In this document: piece by piece, positions 1 through 6,770 of the stretch
Numbering within the stretch: position 1 is the stretch's first letter
How the letters are laid out: every line of letters starts with the position of its first letter
DNA from: Clostridia bacterium
GTDB taxonomy: Bacteria; Bacillota; Clostridia; Oscillospirales; CAG-272
Assembly (NCBI GenBank): GCA_017410065.1
Contig: JAFQRL010000043.1
Location: 1 to 33,813, forward strand
DNA: 33,813 bases
Direction: 5' to 3'
Program-made: the position numbers and the translations under genes
The notes under the pieces: generated by a model
Told to the model about the DNA's origin: nothing
The model's input: only the letters and a program-made list of their open reading frames with translations
Databases searched by the model: none

Positions 1-44
1 CGAGCCGCTTTAGTGATAACCTGACCGTGTGCCTCATTCTTTCT

Positions 45-120
45 TGGTGGAAAGTACAGGGCTCGAACCTGTGACCCTCTGCTTGTAAGGCAGATGCTCT
101 CCCAACTGAGCTAACCTTCC
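45..120 (-). tRNA. tRNA-Val (anticodon TAC)
   Basis: A full cloverleaf reads on the minus strand. It has a 7-bp acceptor stem with one G-T wobble, a D arm GCTC/GAGC, and an anticodon stem TCTGC/GCAGA with loop CTTACAA, which places TAC at positions 34-36 and so reads GTA (Val). The T arm ACAGG/CCTGT carries TTCGAGC. The 3' CCA is encoded. A perfect promoter lies just upstream. Confidence 0.97.
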
Positions 121-135
121 GTTTCGTGCTTTAAT

Positions 136-164
136 ATTATAACAAAGTGCGTCGCATTTGTCAA
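136..164 (-). promoter_or_regulatory. Consensus sigma-A promoter for the tRNA gene
   Basis: On the minus strand TTGACA (159-164) and TATAAT (136-141) are separated by exactly 17 bp. Both hexamers match the consensus perfectly, and the -10 lies 15 bp before the tRNA 5' end. This is what one expects for a stable-RNA gene. Confidence 0.9.
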
Positions 165-248
165 TAGGTTTTCAGAAAAAATTTTAACTTTTTAAAAAAA
201 CGTTTGTTTTGCGCTATTTGTTGATATAGTTTTTGGCAGATTTGACCA

Positions 249-287
249 TAAAAGCGAGGCAAAGCCAATTTTCGCCTCGCTTTTATT
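249..287. terminator. Bidirectional intrinsic terminator
   Basis: AAAAGCGAGGC and GCCTCGCTTTT form a perfect stem around a 13-nt loop, so either strand ends in a short T run. It lies about 75 bp past the mgtC stop and is the likely end of that transcript. It also shields the gap from the tRNA promoter. Confidence 0.8.
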
Positions 288-361
288 TGCTTTTTATTGG
301 GTTTCTATAATAAACGCCGAATAATTTCTCAATAAAAAATAGGTTGAAGCCCGTTGAAAGC

Positions 362-1057
362 CTATATTGATTCAAGAGCGAAGACCACGTCTTCTCTTTC
401 TTCAAGAGCGTGGGTTACGTCCTCGGGGCTTATGCTGAGATCTCTATTCAGGACGTTTGCCTCGATGCCAACGTTGCCCTGGGTGCCGCTTCTCGGCGCA
501 GTTACCTGAACGTCGATGACAACGAAGGTAGCTTCAAGATAATCTATGGTTGTGCGAACGGAGACATCCGACTTGATCTCAACGTAAATGCCGAATCTGC
601 GATGCCGCTTATTGATCTTATATTCAAGCCTGTGAACGATCGTTACGGTTAAGACTGCAAGCACAAAGGTTATAATTGCCGCCGAATAGAAGCCAACGCC
701 GAGAGCGAGACCGATAGCCGCCACCGTCCAGAGTCCTGCCGCCGTGGTGAGTCCTGTGATCTGGAATCTGCCCTTGATAAGTATAGTGCCAACGCCAAGG
801 AAGCCTATGCCAGAGATGACCTGCGCGGCAATTCTCAAGGGATCGTTGGAATAACCAAGGGTCTCGTTTGCAAAGATGCCGATTATAGATGCCAAAGTCG
901 CGCCAAGGCACACGAGGATATGAGTTCTCATTCCCGCGGCTCTGCCCTGCTTGCCGCGCTCAAGACCTATGGTTCCGCCAACCACCATTGCAAGCACCAG
1001 CCTGAGAAGCACGGAGACAATGTTCAGATCTGTGAGATATTCTACTATCTTATCCAT
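362..1057 (-). CDS. MgtC/SapB family membrane protein
   Basis: This 231-residue protein has the MgtC/SapB layout. About four to five hydrophobic helices fill roughly residues 12-145, including the family signature GLERGKQGRAAGMRTH near 33-48. A soluble C-terminal domain of about 80 residues follows. The start is the ATG of MDKIV: GGGAGG lies 5 nt upstream, whereas an ATG seven codons earlier has no ribosome site. The family is linked to growth in low magnesium and to modulation of P-type ATPases or F-ATPase, but many members, especially in Firmicutes, have no proven role. It is monocistronic, with its own promoter (1107-1135) and terminator. The transport substrate, if there is one, cannot be read from the sequence. 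Confidence 0.9.
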   Translation of the reverse strand: MDKIVEYLTDLNIVSVLLRLVLAMVVGGTIGLERGKQGRAAGMRTHILVCLGATLASIIGIFANETLGYSNDPLRIAAQVISGIGFLGVGTILIKGRFQITGLTTAAGLWTVAAIGLALGVGFYSAAIITFVLAVLTVTIVHRLEYKINKRHRRFGIYVEIKSDVSVRTTIDYLEATFVVIDVQVTAPRSGTQGNVGIEANVLNRDLSISPEDVTHALEEREDVVFALESI

Positions 1058-1106
1058 TTTTACCTCCCATCGGAGCACTAGCCCCTAAAACAGAGTGAAT
1101 ATCATT

Positions 1107-1135
1107 ATTCTACCATAATTATATGAAAATATCAA
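1107..1135 (-). promoter_or_regulatory. Promoter of the mgtC-family gene
   Basis: On the minus strand TTGATA (1130-1135) and TAGAAT (1107-1112) are 17 bp apart, with an extended TG before the -10. The predicted 5' UTR is only about 45 nt, too short for a magnesium riboswitch. A 4-bp hairpin (CTCC/GGAG) lies over the ribosome site. Confidence 0.75.
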
Positions 1136-1217
1136 GTACCTTGTTTGAAATAAACAATAATCACGCCATTTTTATCCATTTTTTCGTTTTTAAGCTACAC
1201 AGCTTAATTTTTACTTG

Positions 1218-1982
1218 CTAGCCTCCAATCAGAACGTCGGTGGCGAGCATAAGGCAGAAGCCGACGAGCAAGGCATAGGTAACGCCTCTCGTGCTACCGT
1301 GATGAGTTTCGGGGATCATCTCGTCGCTGATAACGTAGAGCATCGTGCCTCCCGCAAAGGCGAGAGCAAAGGGGAGAATAAAGTAAGCGACCGTGACGGC
1401 AAAATAGCCAATAAGTGTGCCGACCACCTCAACAAGACCTGTGAGCGAGGCTATAAGGAAGGTGCGCCCAGGCTTCACGCCTGCGGCGAGCATCGGACCG
1501 ATAATGACCATACCCTCGGGTATGTTCTGAAGGGCGATGCCGCCTGCGATTACAAGCGCGCCCGTTGGGTCGTCTGCGCCGAAGCCAACACCTGCCGCAA
1601 TTCCCTCGGGCAGATTATGTATGGCTATGGCGGTGACGAAAAGAAGAACCTTGCTGAGGCTTTTGTTTTCGTGGCTCTCGATATCCGAGCCGACCATACG
1701 GTGAAGATGAGGCACCAGCTTGTCTATCAGATTAAGACAAAGTGCACCCGCAAAAACGCCGACCACGGTTATAAGAATACCAAAGTCGCCTCCGTATTCA
1801 ACCGAGGGCAAAATAAGCCCTATGACCGCCGCTGCAAGCATAACTCCCGCGGCAAAGGAAAGGACCGTGTCCGAAAATTTGTGAGATATTTTTTTAAAAG
1901 CAAAGCCTATCGCCGCGCCGATAACGGTTGCTCCACCGACACCGACCGCCGTTAATAGCACTTTAAGCAAAGCACTGTCCAT
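1218..1982 (-). CDS. ZIP family divalent metal transporter
   Basis: This 254-residue inner-membrane protein is a ZIP (GufA/ZupT-like) metal importer, probably for zinc, iron or manganese. Helix 4 carries HNLPEG (residues 122-127) and helix 5 carries QNIPEG (152-157), the paired metal-binding motifs of the family. A histidine-bearing loop (H92, H94, H104) lies between helices 3 and 4, as in many ZIPs. The length fits bacterial ZIPs (about 250-270). The start is the ATG of MDSALL, with AGGAGG 8 nt before it. It follows the rubredoxin gene but is separated from it by a structured, terminator-ended segment (2011-2141), so expression may be conditional. Metal specificity is inferred only at family level. 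Confidence 0.93.
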   Translation of the reverse strand: MDSALLKVLLTAVGVGGATVIGAAIGFAFKKISHKFSDTVLSFAAGVMLAAAVIGLILPSVEYGGDFGILITVVGVFAGALCLNLIDKLVPHLHRMVGSDIESHENKSLSKVLLFVTAIAIHNLPEGIAAGVGFGADDPTGALVIAGGIALQNIPEGMVIIGPMLAAGVKPGRTFLIASLTGLVEVVGTLIGYFAVTVAYFILPFALAFAGGTMLYVISDEMIPETHHGSTRGVTYALLVGFCLMLATDVLIGG

Positions 1983-2010
1983 AAAAGCCTCCTGAATTAA
2001 GGTTGCGTGT

Positions 2011-2047
2011 TTAAAAAGCAGAGGCAAGGCTCCTGCGAGCCTTGCCT
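2011..2047 (-). terminator. Hairpin terminator between rubredoxin and ZIP genes
   Basis: On the minus strand an 11-bp perfect stem (arms 2037-2047 and 2022-2032) with a 4-nt loop is followed, after four bases, by five T. The displaced T run makes it weaker than ideal. It ends only 29 bp before the ZIP start, so read-through or regulated termination would be needed unless an unseen promoter serves the transporter. Confidence 0.75.
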
Positions 2048-2052
2048 GAAAC

Positions 2053-2141
2053 GATCCCTACCTCACGCGGCATATTTTGCGATAATTTGCCGCGGGGCCC
2101 CCAAGCAGGAGCTAACCCCTGCAAGAGCCGCGAGGTCGATC
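2053..2141 (-). other. Candidate structured RNA leader upstream of the ZIP gene
   Basis: Read on the minus strand, GATC plus ACCTC (2138-2141, 2132-2136) pairs with GAGGT plus GATC (2060-2064, 2053-2056) to close a three-way junction. Inside are a 5-bp hairpin (2105-2109 with 2118-2122) and a 7-bp hairpin (2066-2072 with 2088-2094). CGCGGC at 2066-2071 can also pair with the second GCCGCG copy at 2127-2132, so two exclusive folds exist. A terminator-like hairpin follows at once. I do not recognise it as a known riboswitch. It may simply be the 3' UTR of the rubredoxin operon. Confidence 0.4.
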
Positions 2142-2149
2142 CTTCCATC

Positions 2150-2308
2150 TTATGCTTCGCTGAAATTATCCTTACCAACGCCGCAAAGAGGGCACTCAAA
2201 ATCCTCGGGAAGATCCTCAAACTTCGTGCCGGGAGCTATGCCGTGCTCGGCATCTCCAAGTGCCTCGTCGTATTCCCAGCCGCAAACGTCACATACGTAT
2301 TTTTTCAT
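2150..2308 (-). CDS. Rubredoxin
   Basis: This 52-residue protein begins [19 protein letters not shown] and has two CxxC pairs, C6/C9 near the start and C39/C42 in [10 protein letters not shown]. They bind a single iron. [12 protein letters not shown] between the pairs is the standard rubredoxin core, and the length is typical. A GAGG-type ribosome site lies upstream of the ATG. It is a soluble one-electron carrier. As third gene after flavodiiron protein and desulfoferrodoxin, its likely job is to pass electrons from NAD(P)H:rubredoxin reductase, which is not in this window, to those two enzymes for oxygen and superoxide reduction. The gene is easily missed because of its size. Confidence 0.96.
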   Translation of the reverse strand: MKKYVCDVCGWEYDEALGDAEHGIAPGTKFEDLPEDFECPLCGVGKDNFSEA

Positions 2309-2381
2309 TTTCTTTACCTCTTTATTTGTTATTTGAAAACTTTAGTTGTAATTTGAAAACCGAGCTTAATTCTTTGCCCGA

Positions 2382-2765
2382 TCAGATCTCAGCCTTCCAA
2401 AGGCCGTGAAGATTACACCAGGCGTAAGCCGCGACGGGCTCCTCACCATCTGCGAGAGCAAACACTGCCTCGGGAGCATCCGTGGGCGCAAGGCACTTGC
2501 GCTGACCGCCCTTGCTTGTTTCAAGATAGATCCAGCCGATATTGTGCTCCTCGCTCATAGGATGAGTAACAGATCCAACCGAAACGAACACCGCGCCGTC
2601 CTCCACGTTCACTACGGGAATATGCTTTTCGCGGCTTGCTTCAACAACGCCTGCCTCAAGCTTTGTCATCTTCTGACCGCAGCACACGAGTGTGCCGCCG
2701 CCGTTATTGATAAGACCGACAAGGTTGCCGCATCTTTCGCATACATAGAACTTCTTTTCACACAT
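2382..2765 (-). CDS. dfx: Desulfoferrodoxin (superoxide reductase)
   Basis: This 127-residue two-domain superoxide reductase converts superoxide to hydrogen peroxide without making oxygen. The N-terminal desulforedoxin-type domain has C9, C12, C28 and C29 (CERCG and VCCGQ), which bind the FeS4 centre. The catalytic domain has the center-II ligands H48 (in EKHIPV), H68 (VTHPM), H74 (EEHNIGW), C117 and H120 (AWCNLHGLW), with the conserved lysine K47 beside H48. All ligands are present, so it should be active. The length matches the 2Fe (neelaredoxin plus desulforedoxin) class. It lies 57 bp after the flavodiiron gene and 73 bp before rubredoxin, in one probable operon. Confidence 0.97.
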   Translation of the reverse strand: MCEKKFYVCERCGNLVGLINNGGGTLVCCGQKMTKLEAGVVEASREKHIPVVNVEDGAVFVSVGSVTHPMSEEHNIGWIYLETSKGGQRKCLAPTDAPEAVFALADGEEPVAAYAWCNLHGLWKAEI

Positions 2766-2822
2766 AATAAATTATCCTCCGTTTTTTAAAATATATTCTT
2801 TTTTATTTGTTTTTGTAAATAA

Positions 2823-3974
2823 TTATTTGCATATCTCGTCTGCAAGTGCCTCAATCTCGCCGATCGATCTTTCATCAAGAGCCGAGGTTATCTTAACGTT
2901 TGCCTCGGTGTAGGTAATGCCCTTAAGCCCCTCAAGCATACCGCGCATTACCTTGGTTGCCATCGGTGCCCAGCTGCCGTTTTCAATAAAACCGATAGTC
3001 CTCTCTTTATATCCGCGCTCTGTGAGGTGGTTTATAAACTCACGCATATAGGGGAATACGTCGCCGTTATAGGTGGTGGTTGCGAGGACGAGCTTCGAAT
3101 ATCTGAAGGCATCCTCAACGACCTCAGCCATATCGCATCTTGCAAGATCCCAAATCGCAACCTTCACGCCCTTCGCCCGAAGCTTCTCGCAAAGCAACTC
3201 TGCCGCCGCCTTGGTGTTGCCGTACACAGAGGTATATGCGATAGTTACGCCCTCCTCCTCGGGTCTATATGAGGACCAGGTGTCGTAAAGCCCGATATAA
3301 TAGCCGAGATCTTCTTTGAGAACAGGACCGTGAAGGGGGCAGATAGTCTTAATATCAAGTCCTGCCGCCTTTTTAAGAAGTGCCTGAACCTGGGCGCCGT
3401 ACTTTCCAACTATGCCGATATAATATCTTCTCGCCTCGCAAGCCCAGTCCTCATCGACGTCAAGTGCGCCGAATTTGCCGAAGCCGTCTGCCGAGAAGAG
3501 CACCCTATCAAGGCTATCGTAGGAAACGATGACCTCGGGCCAATGCACCATAGGTGCTGTGAGGAAGGTGAGAGTATGCCTGCCGAGCTCAAGGGTCGCT
3601 CCCTCTCCAACGACTATTCTTCTATCTGCATAATCGGTGCCGAAGAAGCTTTTCATCATTGCGAAAGCCTTTGCCGAGCTCACGATCTTTGTATCGGGAT
3701 ACTTATTTGCAAAGCTCGTTATATTTGCCGAATGGTCGGGCTCCATATGATGTACCACAAGATAATCGGGAGCTTTGCCCGAAAGAGCTGAATCAATATT
3801 AGCAAGCCACTCGTCGCCGAAGCTTTTATCCACGGAATCAAGTATAGCGATCTTCTCGTCTATTATTGCATAGGAATTATAGGACATACCGTTCGGTACG
3901 TCGTATTGCCCCTCAAAGAGATCGATCGCGTGATCGTTCACTCCAATATATTTAATATCCTCTGAAATAAACAT
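2823..3974 (-). CDS. Flavodiiron protein (A-type flavoprotein, FprA-like)
   Basis: This 383-residue cytoplasmic protein should reduce oxygen to water, or nitric oxide to nitrous oxide. Residues 1 to about 240 form a metallo-beta-lactamase-like domain with diiron ligands H76-x-E78-x-D80-H81, H144 (MVHWPE), D163 (SADGFG) and H215 (CPLHGP). A flavodoxin domain follows from about 243, with the FMN phosphate loop TSVYGNT at 248-254. The ligand set is complete. It is the first gene of the block FDP, desulfoferrodoxin, rubredoxin, with a promoter at 4008-4036. The start has GGAGG 9 nt upstream. In strict anaerobes such proteins mainly protect against oxygen. The choice of O2 over NO is inferred from that context. 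Confidence 0.96.
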   Translation of the reverse strand: MFISEDIKYIGVNDHAIDLFEGQYDVPNGMSYNSYAIIDEKIAILDSVDKSFGDEWLANIDSALSGKAPDYLVVHHMEPDHSANITSFANKYPDTKIVSSAKAFAMMKSFFGTDYADRRIVVGEGATLELGRHTLTFLTAPMVHWPEVIVSYDSLDRVLFSADGFGKFGALDVDEDWACEARRYYIGIVGKYGAQVQALLKKAAGLDIKTICPLHGPVLKEDLGYYIGLYDTWSSYRPEEEGVTIAYTSVYGNTKAAAELLCEKLRAKGVKVAIWDLARCDMAEVVEDAFRYSKLVLATTTYNGDVFPYMREFINHLTERGYKERTIGFIENGSWAPMATKVMRGMLEGLKGITYTEANVKITSALDERSIGEIEALADEICK

Positions 3975-4007
3975 TTTAAAAGTCCTCCGAATTTTATTAT
4001 CTACTAT

Positions 4008-4036
4008 ATTTTATCACAAAGCGATAATAAAATCAA
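4008..4036 (-). promoter_or_regulatory. Promoter of the FDP-dfx-rubredoxin block
   Basis: On the minus strand TTGATT (4031-4036) and TAAAAT (4008-4013) are 17 bp apart, about 35 bp before the start codon. I see no clear PerR or Rex box. No terminator is obvious between the end of ldhA and this promoter, so some read-through is possible. Confidence 0.7.
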
Positions 4037-4073
4037 CTAACTTTCAAATAATTGATCAGCATTTTTTTAAAGC

Positions 4074-5093
4074 TTAACCCATTTTACATTCAGCCCCTAC
4101 GCATCTTGAGCAAAGCTCATTGGGGCAATCTCTTTTATTAAGGAAGTTTACTATATTATCGACCGTCGTTTCGGCAATATTCATCAAAGCCTCCTCGGTG
4201 AGAAACGCCTGATGAGAGGTCACTATCACGTTGGGCATCGAGATAAGCCTTGCCAGCACGTCGTCATCAACGATATGCCCAGAGAAGTCCTCAAAGAAGA
4301 ATTCGTTCTCCTCCTCGTAAACGTCAAGGCACGCCGCGCCAACCTGCCTTGCCTTGATGGCGGCAAGAAGTGCCTCCGCATCTATGAGCGCACCGCGGGA
4401 GGTATTGATTATCACCACACCTCTTTTGCACCTTCCGAGAGCCTCGGCATCAAGCAGATGATAGCTCTCCTCGGTGAGAGGGCAATGGAGAGATATCACG
4501 TCGCTCTCCCGAAGAAGCTCCGAAAGCTCAACGTAGCGCACGCCTCGCGCCGAAAGCTCATCCGACGGATACTTATCGTATGCAAGCACCCTCATTCCAA
4601 AGCCGAGGCAGATATTCACGAAGACCCTGCCTATCTTTCCCGTGCCCACAACGCCGACCGTCTTTCCGTGAAGATCAAATCCCGTGAGCCCGGAGAGGCT
4701 GAAATTAAAATCCTTGGTGCGGATATACGCCTTGTGTATGCGGCGGATAGAGGTGAGAAGCAATGCCATCGCGTGCTCCGCCACGGCGTAAGGCGAATAA
4801 GCGGGGACTCTCAAAATGTGTACCTTTCCCTCCGCGTGCTTGATATCAACGTTATTGTAGCCTGCCGAGCGAAGCGCGACCAGCCTGATGCCCATTCCGT
4901 AAAGCGCGTCTATGACCTCCGCATCCACCGTGTCGTTCACGAAAACACACACTCCGTCGTAGCCCCTTGCAAGAGAGACCGTATCTCGCGTCAGCTTTGT
5001 TTCAAAATATTTAAATTCCACTCCGCGCTCTGCCCCGAGCCTGTCAAAATGAGGCTTATCGTAGGGCTTTGCGTCAAAAAAAGCAATTTTCAT
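4074..5093 (-). CDS. ldhA: D-lactate dehydrogenase (LdhA-like)
   Basis: This 339-residue NAD-dependent 2-hydroxyacid dehydrogenase should reduce pyruvate to D-lactate. The NAD fold has GVVGTGKIG (GxGxxG at 150-155) with D173 at the end of strand beta-2, which favours NADH. The catalytic set is R233 (NTSRGAL), a glutamate in the DVYEEE stretch near 260-262, and H294 (TSHQAFLT). The FFFEDFSG segment and SHQAFLT match LdhA-type enzymes more than glycerate or phosphoglycerate dehydrogenases. The last 17 residues hold four cysteines (C323, C328, C331, C336; C-x4-C-x2-C-x4-C), an unusual tail. It is divergent from a Crp/Fnr gene 83 bp away, a likely regulator. AAGGAG lies 8 nt before the ATG. Confidence 0.92.
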   Translation of the reverse strand: MKIAFFDAKPYDKPHFDRLGAERGVEFKYFETKLTRDTVSLARGYDGVCVFVNDTVDAEVIDALYGMGIRLVALRSAGYNNVDIKHAEGKVHILRVPAYSPYAVAEHAMALLLTSIRRIHKAYIRTKDFNFSLSGLTGFDLHGKTVGVVGTGKIGRVFVNICLGFGMRVLAYDKYPSDELSARGVRYVELSELLRESDVISLHCPLTEESYHLLDAEALGRCKRGVVIINTSRGALIDAEALLAAIKARQVGAACLDVYEEENEFFFEDFSGHIVDDDVLARLISMPNVIVTSHQAFLTEEALMNIAETTVDNIVNFLNKRDCPNELCSRCVGAECKMG

Positions 5094-5105
5094 TTTATTT
5101 TCTCC

Positions 5106-5134
5106 TTGATTTTACATTCTTATTATAGTATAAT
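5106..5134 (+). promoter_or_regulatory. Promoter of the Crp/Fnr gene
   Basis: TTGATT (5106-5111) and a perfect TATAAT (5129-5134) are 17 bp apart, about 43 bp before the GTG start. The expected RNA start is near 5141, so the palindrome at 5150-5163 lies in the early transcribed region, a position suited to repression. Confidence 0.8.
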
Positions 5135-5149
5135 TGTAACAGTAAGTAT

Positions 5150-5163
5150 GTTGAATTTTCAAC
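5150..5163. promoter_or_regulatory. Palindromic operator candidate GTTGAA-TT-TTCAAC
   Basis: This is a perfect 6+2+6 inverted repeat between the promoter and ribosome site of the Crp/Fnr gene. It resembles the FNR/CRP-family half sites TTGAT/ATCAA with a shorter spacer. A regulator of this family binding next to its own gene, and facing ldhA, is plausible. The direct evidence is only the symmetry and the position. Confidence 0.5.
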
Positions 5164-5176
5164 AAAGGAGAAAAAA

Positions 5177-5839
5177 GTGGAAAAATATACAGATATTTTA
5201 CGCGCGGTCCCTCTTTTTGAGAGCATTGAACAGGAGGAGCTTTTCAGAATGCTTCGTTGCCTTGGGGCAAGGATCGAAAGATATAATAAAAAGGACGTGA
5301 TCTTTGCGGAGGGCGGCTCGGCGAAATATATCGGCATCGTGCTTGAGGGCTCGGTGCAGCTATTGAGAGACGATTATTTCGGCAACCGCTCCATTCTTGC
5401 GGAGAGCTACCCCTCCGAGCTTTTCGCCGAGGCATTTGCTTGCGCGGAGCTGGAGGAGCTTCCCGTAACAGTCGTGGCAAACGAGCCCACGGCGGTTATG
5501 CTTATCGAGTGCTCCCACATTCTTCACACCTGCCATAATTCCTGCAGCTTCCATCACAGGCTCATATTCAATCTTATGCGCGACCTGGCAACCAAAAATA
5601 TAGACTGCCACAACAAAATGGAGATAACCTCAAAGCGCACCACAAGGGAAAAGCTCCTTGCCTACCTTGAGATCAAGGCTCGCCAGAACGGCTCATATTC
5701 CTTCGATATTCCCTTTGACCGCCAGGAGCTTGCAGACTATCTTGAGGTCGACCGCTCGGGGCTTTCTGCCGAGATCGGCAAGATGAAAAAAGAGGGGCTT
5801 ATCGAGGCGGAGCGCAGTCACTTCAAGCTGCTTGTGTAG
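5177..5839 (+). CDS. Crp/Fnr family transcriptional regulator
   Basis: This 220-residue regulator has a cyclic-nucleotide-type beta-roll at about 10-120, a dimer helix (about 125-150) and a winged HTH at about 180-215 (FDRQELADYLEVDRSGLSAEI). The start is GTG, with AAAGGAG 6 nt upstream; no ATG is better placed. Cysteines C112, C119 and C123 (C-x6-C-x3-C), with C144 further on, cluster at the start of the dimer helix. This could mean an iron-sulfur or thiol redox sensor instead of cAMP binding. The basic segment TSKRTTREKLLAYL before the HTH is usual for clostridial members. It is transcribed away from ldhA, with a palindrome in between, so self-control and ldhA control are reasonable guesses. 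The ligand is unknown. Confidence 0.9.
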   Translation: MEKYTDILRAVPLFESIEQEELFRMLRCLGARIERYNKKDVIFAEGGSAKYIGIVLEGSVQLLRDDYFGNRSILAESYPSELFAEAFACAELEELPVTVVANEPTAVMLIECSHILHTCHNSCSFHHRLIFNLMRDLATKNIDCHNKMEITSKRTTREKLLAYLEIKARQNGSYSFDIPFDRQELADYLEVDRSGLSAEIGKMKKEGLIEAERSHFKLLV

Positions 5840-5906
5840 AAAAGCGCCGCGATTCCTTTATATCACCGTGTTATAGAAGGATATAAAAGCATTGTACATC
5901 AAATGC

Positions 5907-5967
5907 ATTACATAAAATAAATATCAATTACATAAAGTATTATATATTTTAAGAATAATTACATAAA
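5907..5967. repeat. Three direct copies of ATTACATAAA
   Basis: The 10-mer occurs at 5907-5916, 5927-5936 and 5958-5967, so the copies start 20 and 31 bp apart, close to two and three helical turns. The stretch is very AT-rich and lies between the convergent crp and livF genes, just before a shared terminator. It could be curved DNA, binding sites, or chance in AT-rich sequence. Confidence 0.45.
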
Positions 5968-5990
5968 ATATTAAGTATTAAAAGCGAAAA

Positions 5991-6026
5991 GCAGAGGCGA
6001 AGATATTTTCGCCTCTGCTCTGTTTT
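5991..6026. terminator. Bidirectional terminator between crp and livF
   Basis: An 11-bp perfect stem (5991-6001 with 6008-6018) with a 6-nt loop is followed on plus by TCTGTTTTT and on minus by a TTTTCGCTTTT run. It can end both the regulator transcript and the liv operon. Confidence 0.88.
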
Positions 6027-6045
6027 TCAGCCTGCTCGGTGACTA

Positions 6046-6759
6046 TCAGCCTCCGAGGTACGCCTTAATGATCTCCTCGTCGCCGAGAAGCTCAGCGCCC
6101 GTTCCCGTTTTAACCATTTTGCCGATCTCAAGAACGTAGCCGCGATGAGCAATGCTCAAAGCCTTCTTTGCGTTCTGCTCAACGAGAAGGACGGTGGTGC
6201 CCTGCTTGTTGACAGCCTCGATCATTTCAAAAATTGTGTTAACGTAGAGGGGAGAGAGACCCATACTGGGCTCGTCAAGAAGGAGGAGCTTCGGGGAGGA
6301 CATCATAGCTCGGCTCATAGCGAGCATCTGCTGCTCACCGCCCGAGAGTGTTCCCGCGATCTGATTTGTGCGCTCCTTAAGAATGGGGAAATGAGAATAC
6401 ATTTCCTCAAGCTTTCTTTCAAATTCAGCCTTGTCCTTTTTGATATAGAAGCCCATCTTAAGGTTTTCATAGACCGTGAGCTCCTGGAAAATTCTTCTTC
6501 CCTCGGGTACCTGTGCCATACCCTTATATATCATTTTGTGAGCGGGAGTGGTGGTCACGTTTTCGCCGTTAAGGGTAACGGTGCCTGCCGCCTTGGGAAT
6601 AAGTCCGTTTATTGCGTGCATAATAGTGGTCTTACCCGCGCCGTTTGCACCGATAAGAGCAACTATCTCGCCCTCGCCAACGTCGAAGGACACGCCCTTG
6701 ATAGCCTTAATAAGACCGTAGTTTACCTCAAGGTCTCGTATTTCAAGTAAGTTTTTCAT
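6046..6759 (-). CDS. livF: Branched-chain amino acid ABC transporter ATPase LivF
   Basis: This 237-residue ATPase is one of the two nucleotide-binding subunits of a HAAT-class amino acid importer. Walker A is GANGAGKTT (37-45), the ABC signature is LSGGEQQM, and Walker B is LLLLDEP. The switch position reads LLVEQN instead of the usual His, which is the LivF hallmark. The length is typical (about 235). It is the last gene of livK-H-M-G-F, 11 bp after livG, with AAGGAGG before the ATG. The paired ATPases drive uptake of leucine, isoleucine and valine, or related ligands such as short amides. The true ligand depends on the binding protein. Confidence 0.95.
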   Translation of the reverse strand: MKNLLEIRDLEVNYGLIKAIKGVSFDVGEGEIVALIGANGAGKTTIMHAINGLIPKAAGTVTLNGENVTTTPAHKMIYKGMAQVPEGRRIFQELTVYENLKMGFYIKKDKAEFERKLEEMYSHFPILKERTNQIAGTLSGGEQQMLAMSRAMMSSPKLLLLDEPSMGLSPLYVNTIFEMIEAVNKQGTTVLLVEQNAKKALSIAHRGYVLEIGKMVKTGTGAELLGDEEIIKAYLGG

Positions 6760-6770
6760 ACGTTACCTCC

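Noticed and set aside
1185..1212. Hairpin TTAAGCT/AGCTTAA downstream of the ZIP gene as its terminator
   Set aside because: On the minus strand it is followed by AAAAACG, not T. The T run exists only on plus, where no gene ends.
1215..1955. A 246-codon open frame on plus, opposite the ZIP gene
   Set aside because: The minus-strand ZIP protein has the HNLPEG motif. The plus frame is a charged antisense shadow.
2053..2141. Structured segment as 6S RNA, SRP RNA or a known metal riboswitch
   Set aside because: A GGTTAGCT match to 6S-like sequence is too short. I do not see the yybP-ykoY, M-box or NiCo consensus stretches. Left unassigned.
4212..5300. A 362-codon open frame on plus across ldhA and the start of crp
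   Set aside because: It overlaps ldhA antisense and runs through the crp promoter. No family resemblance.
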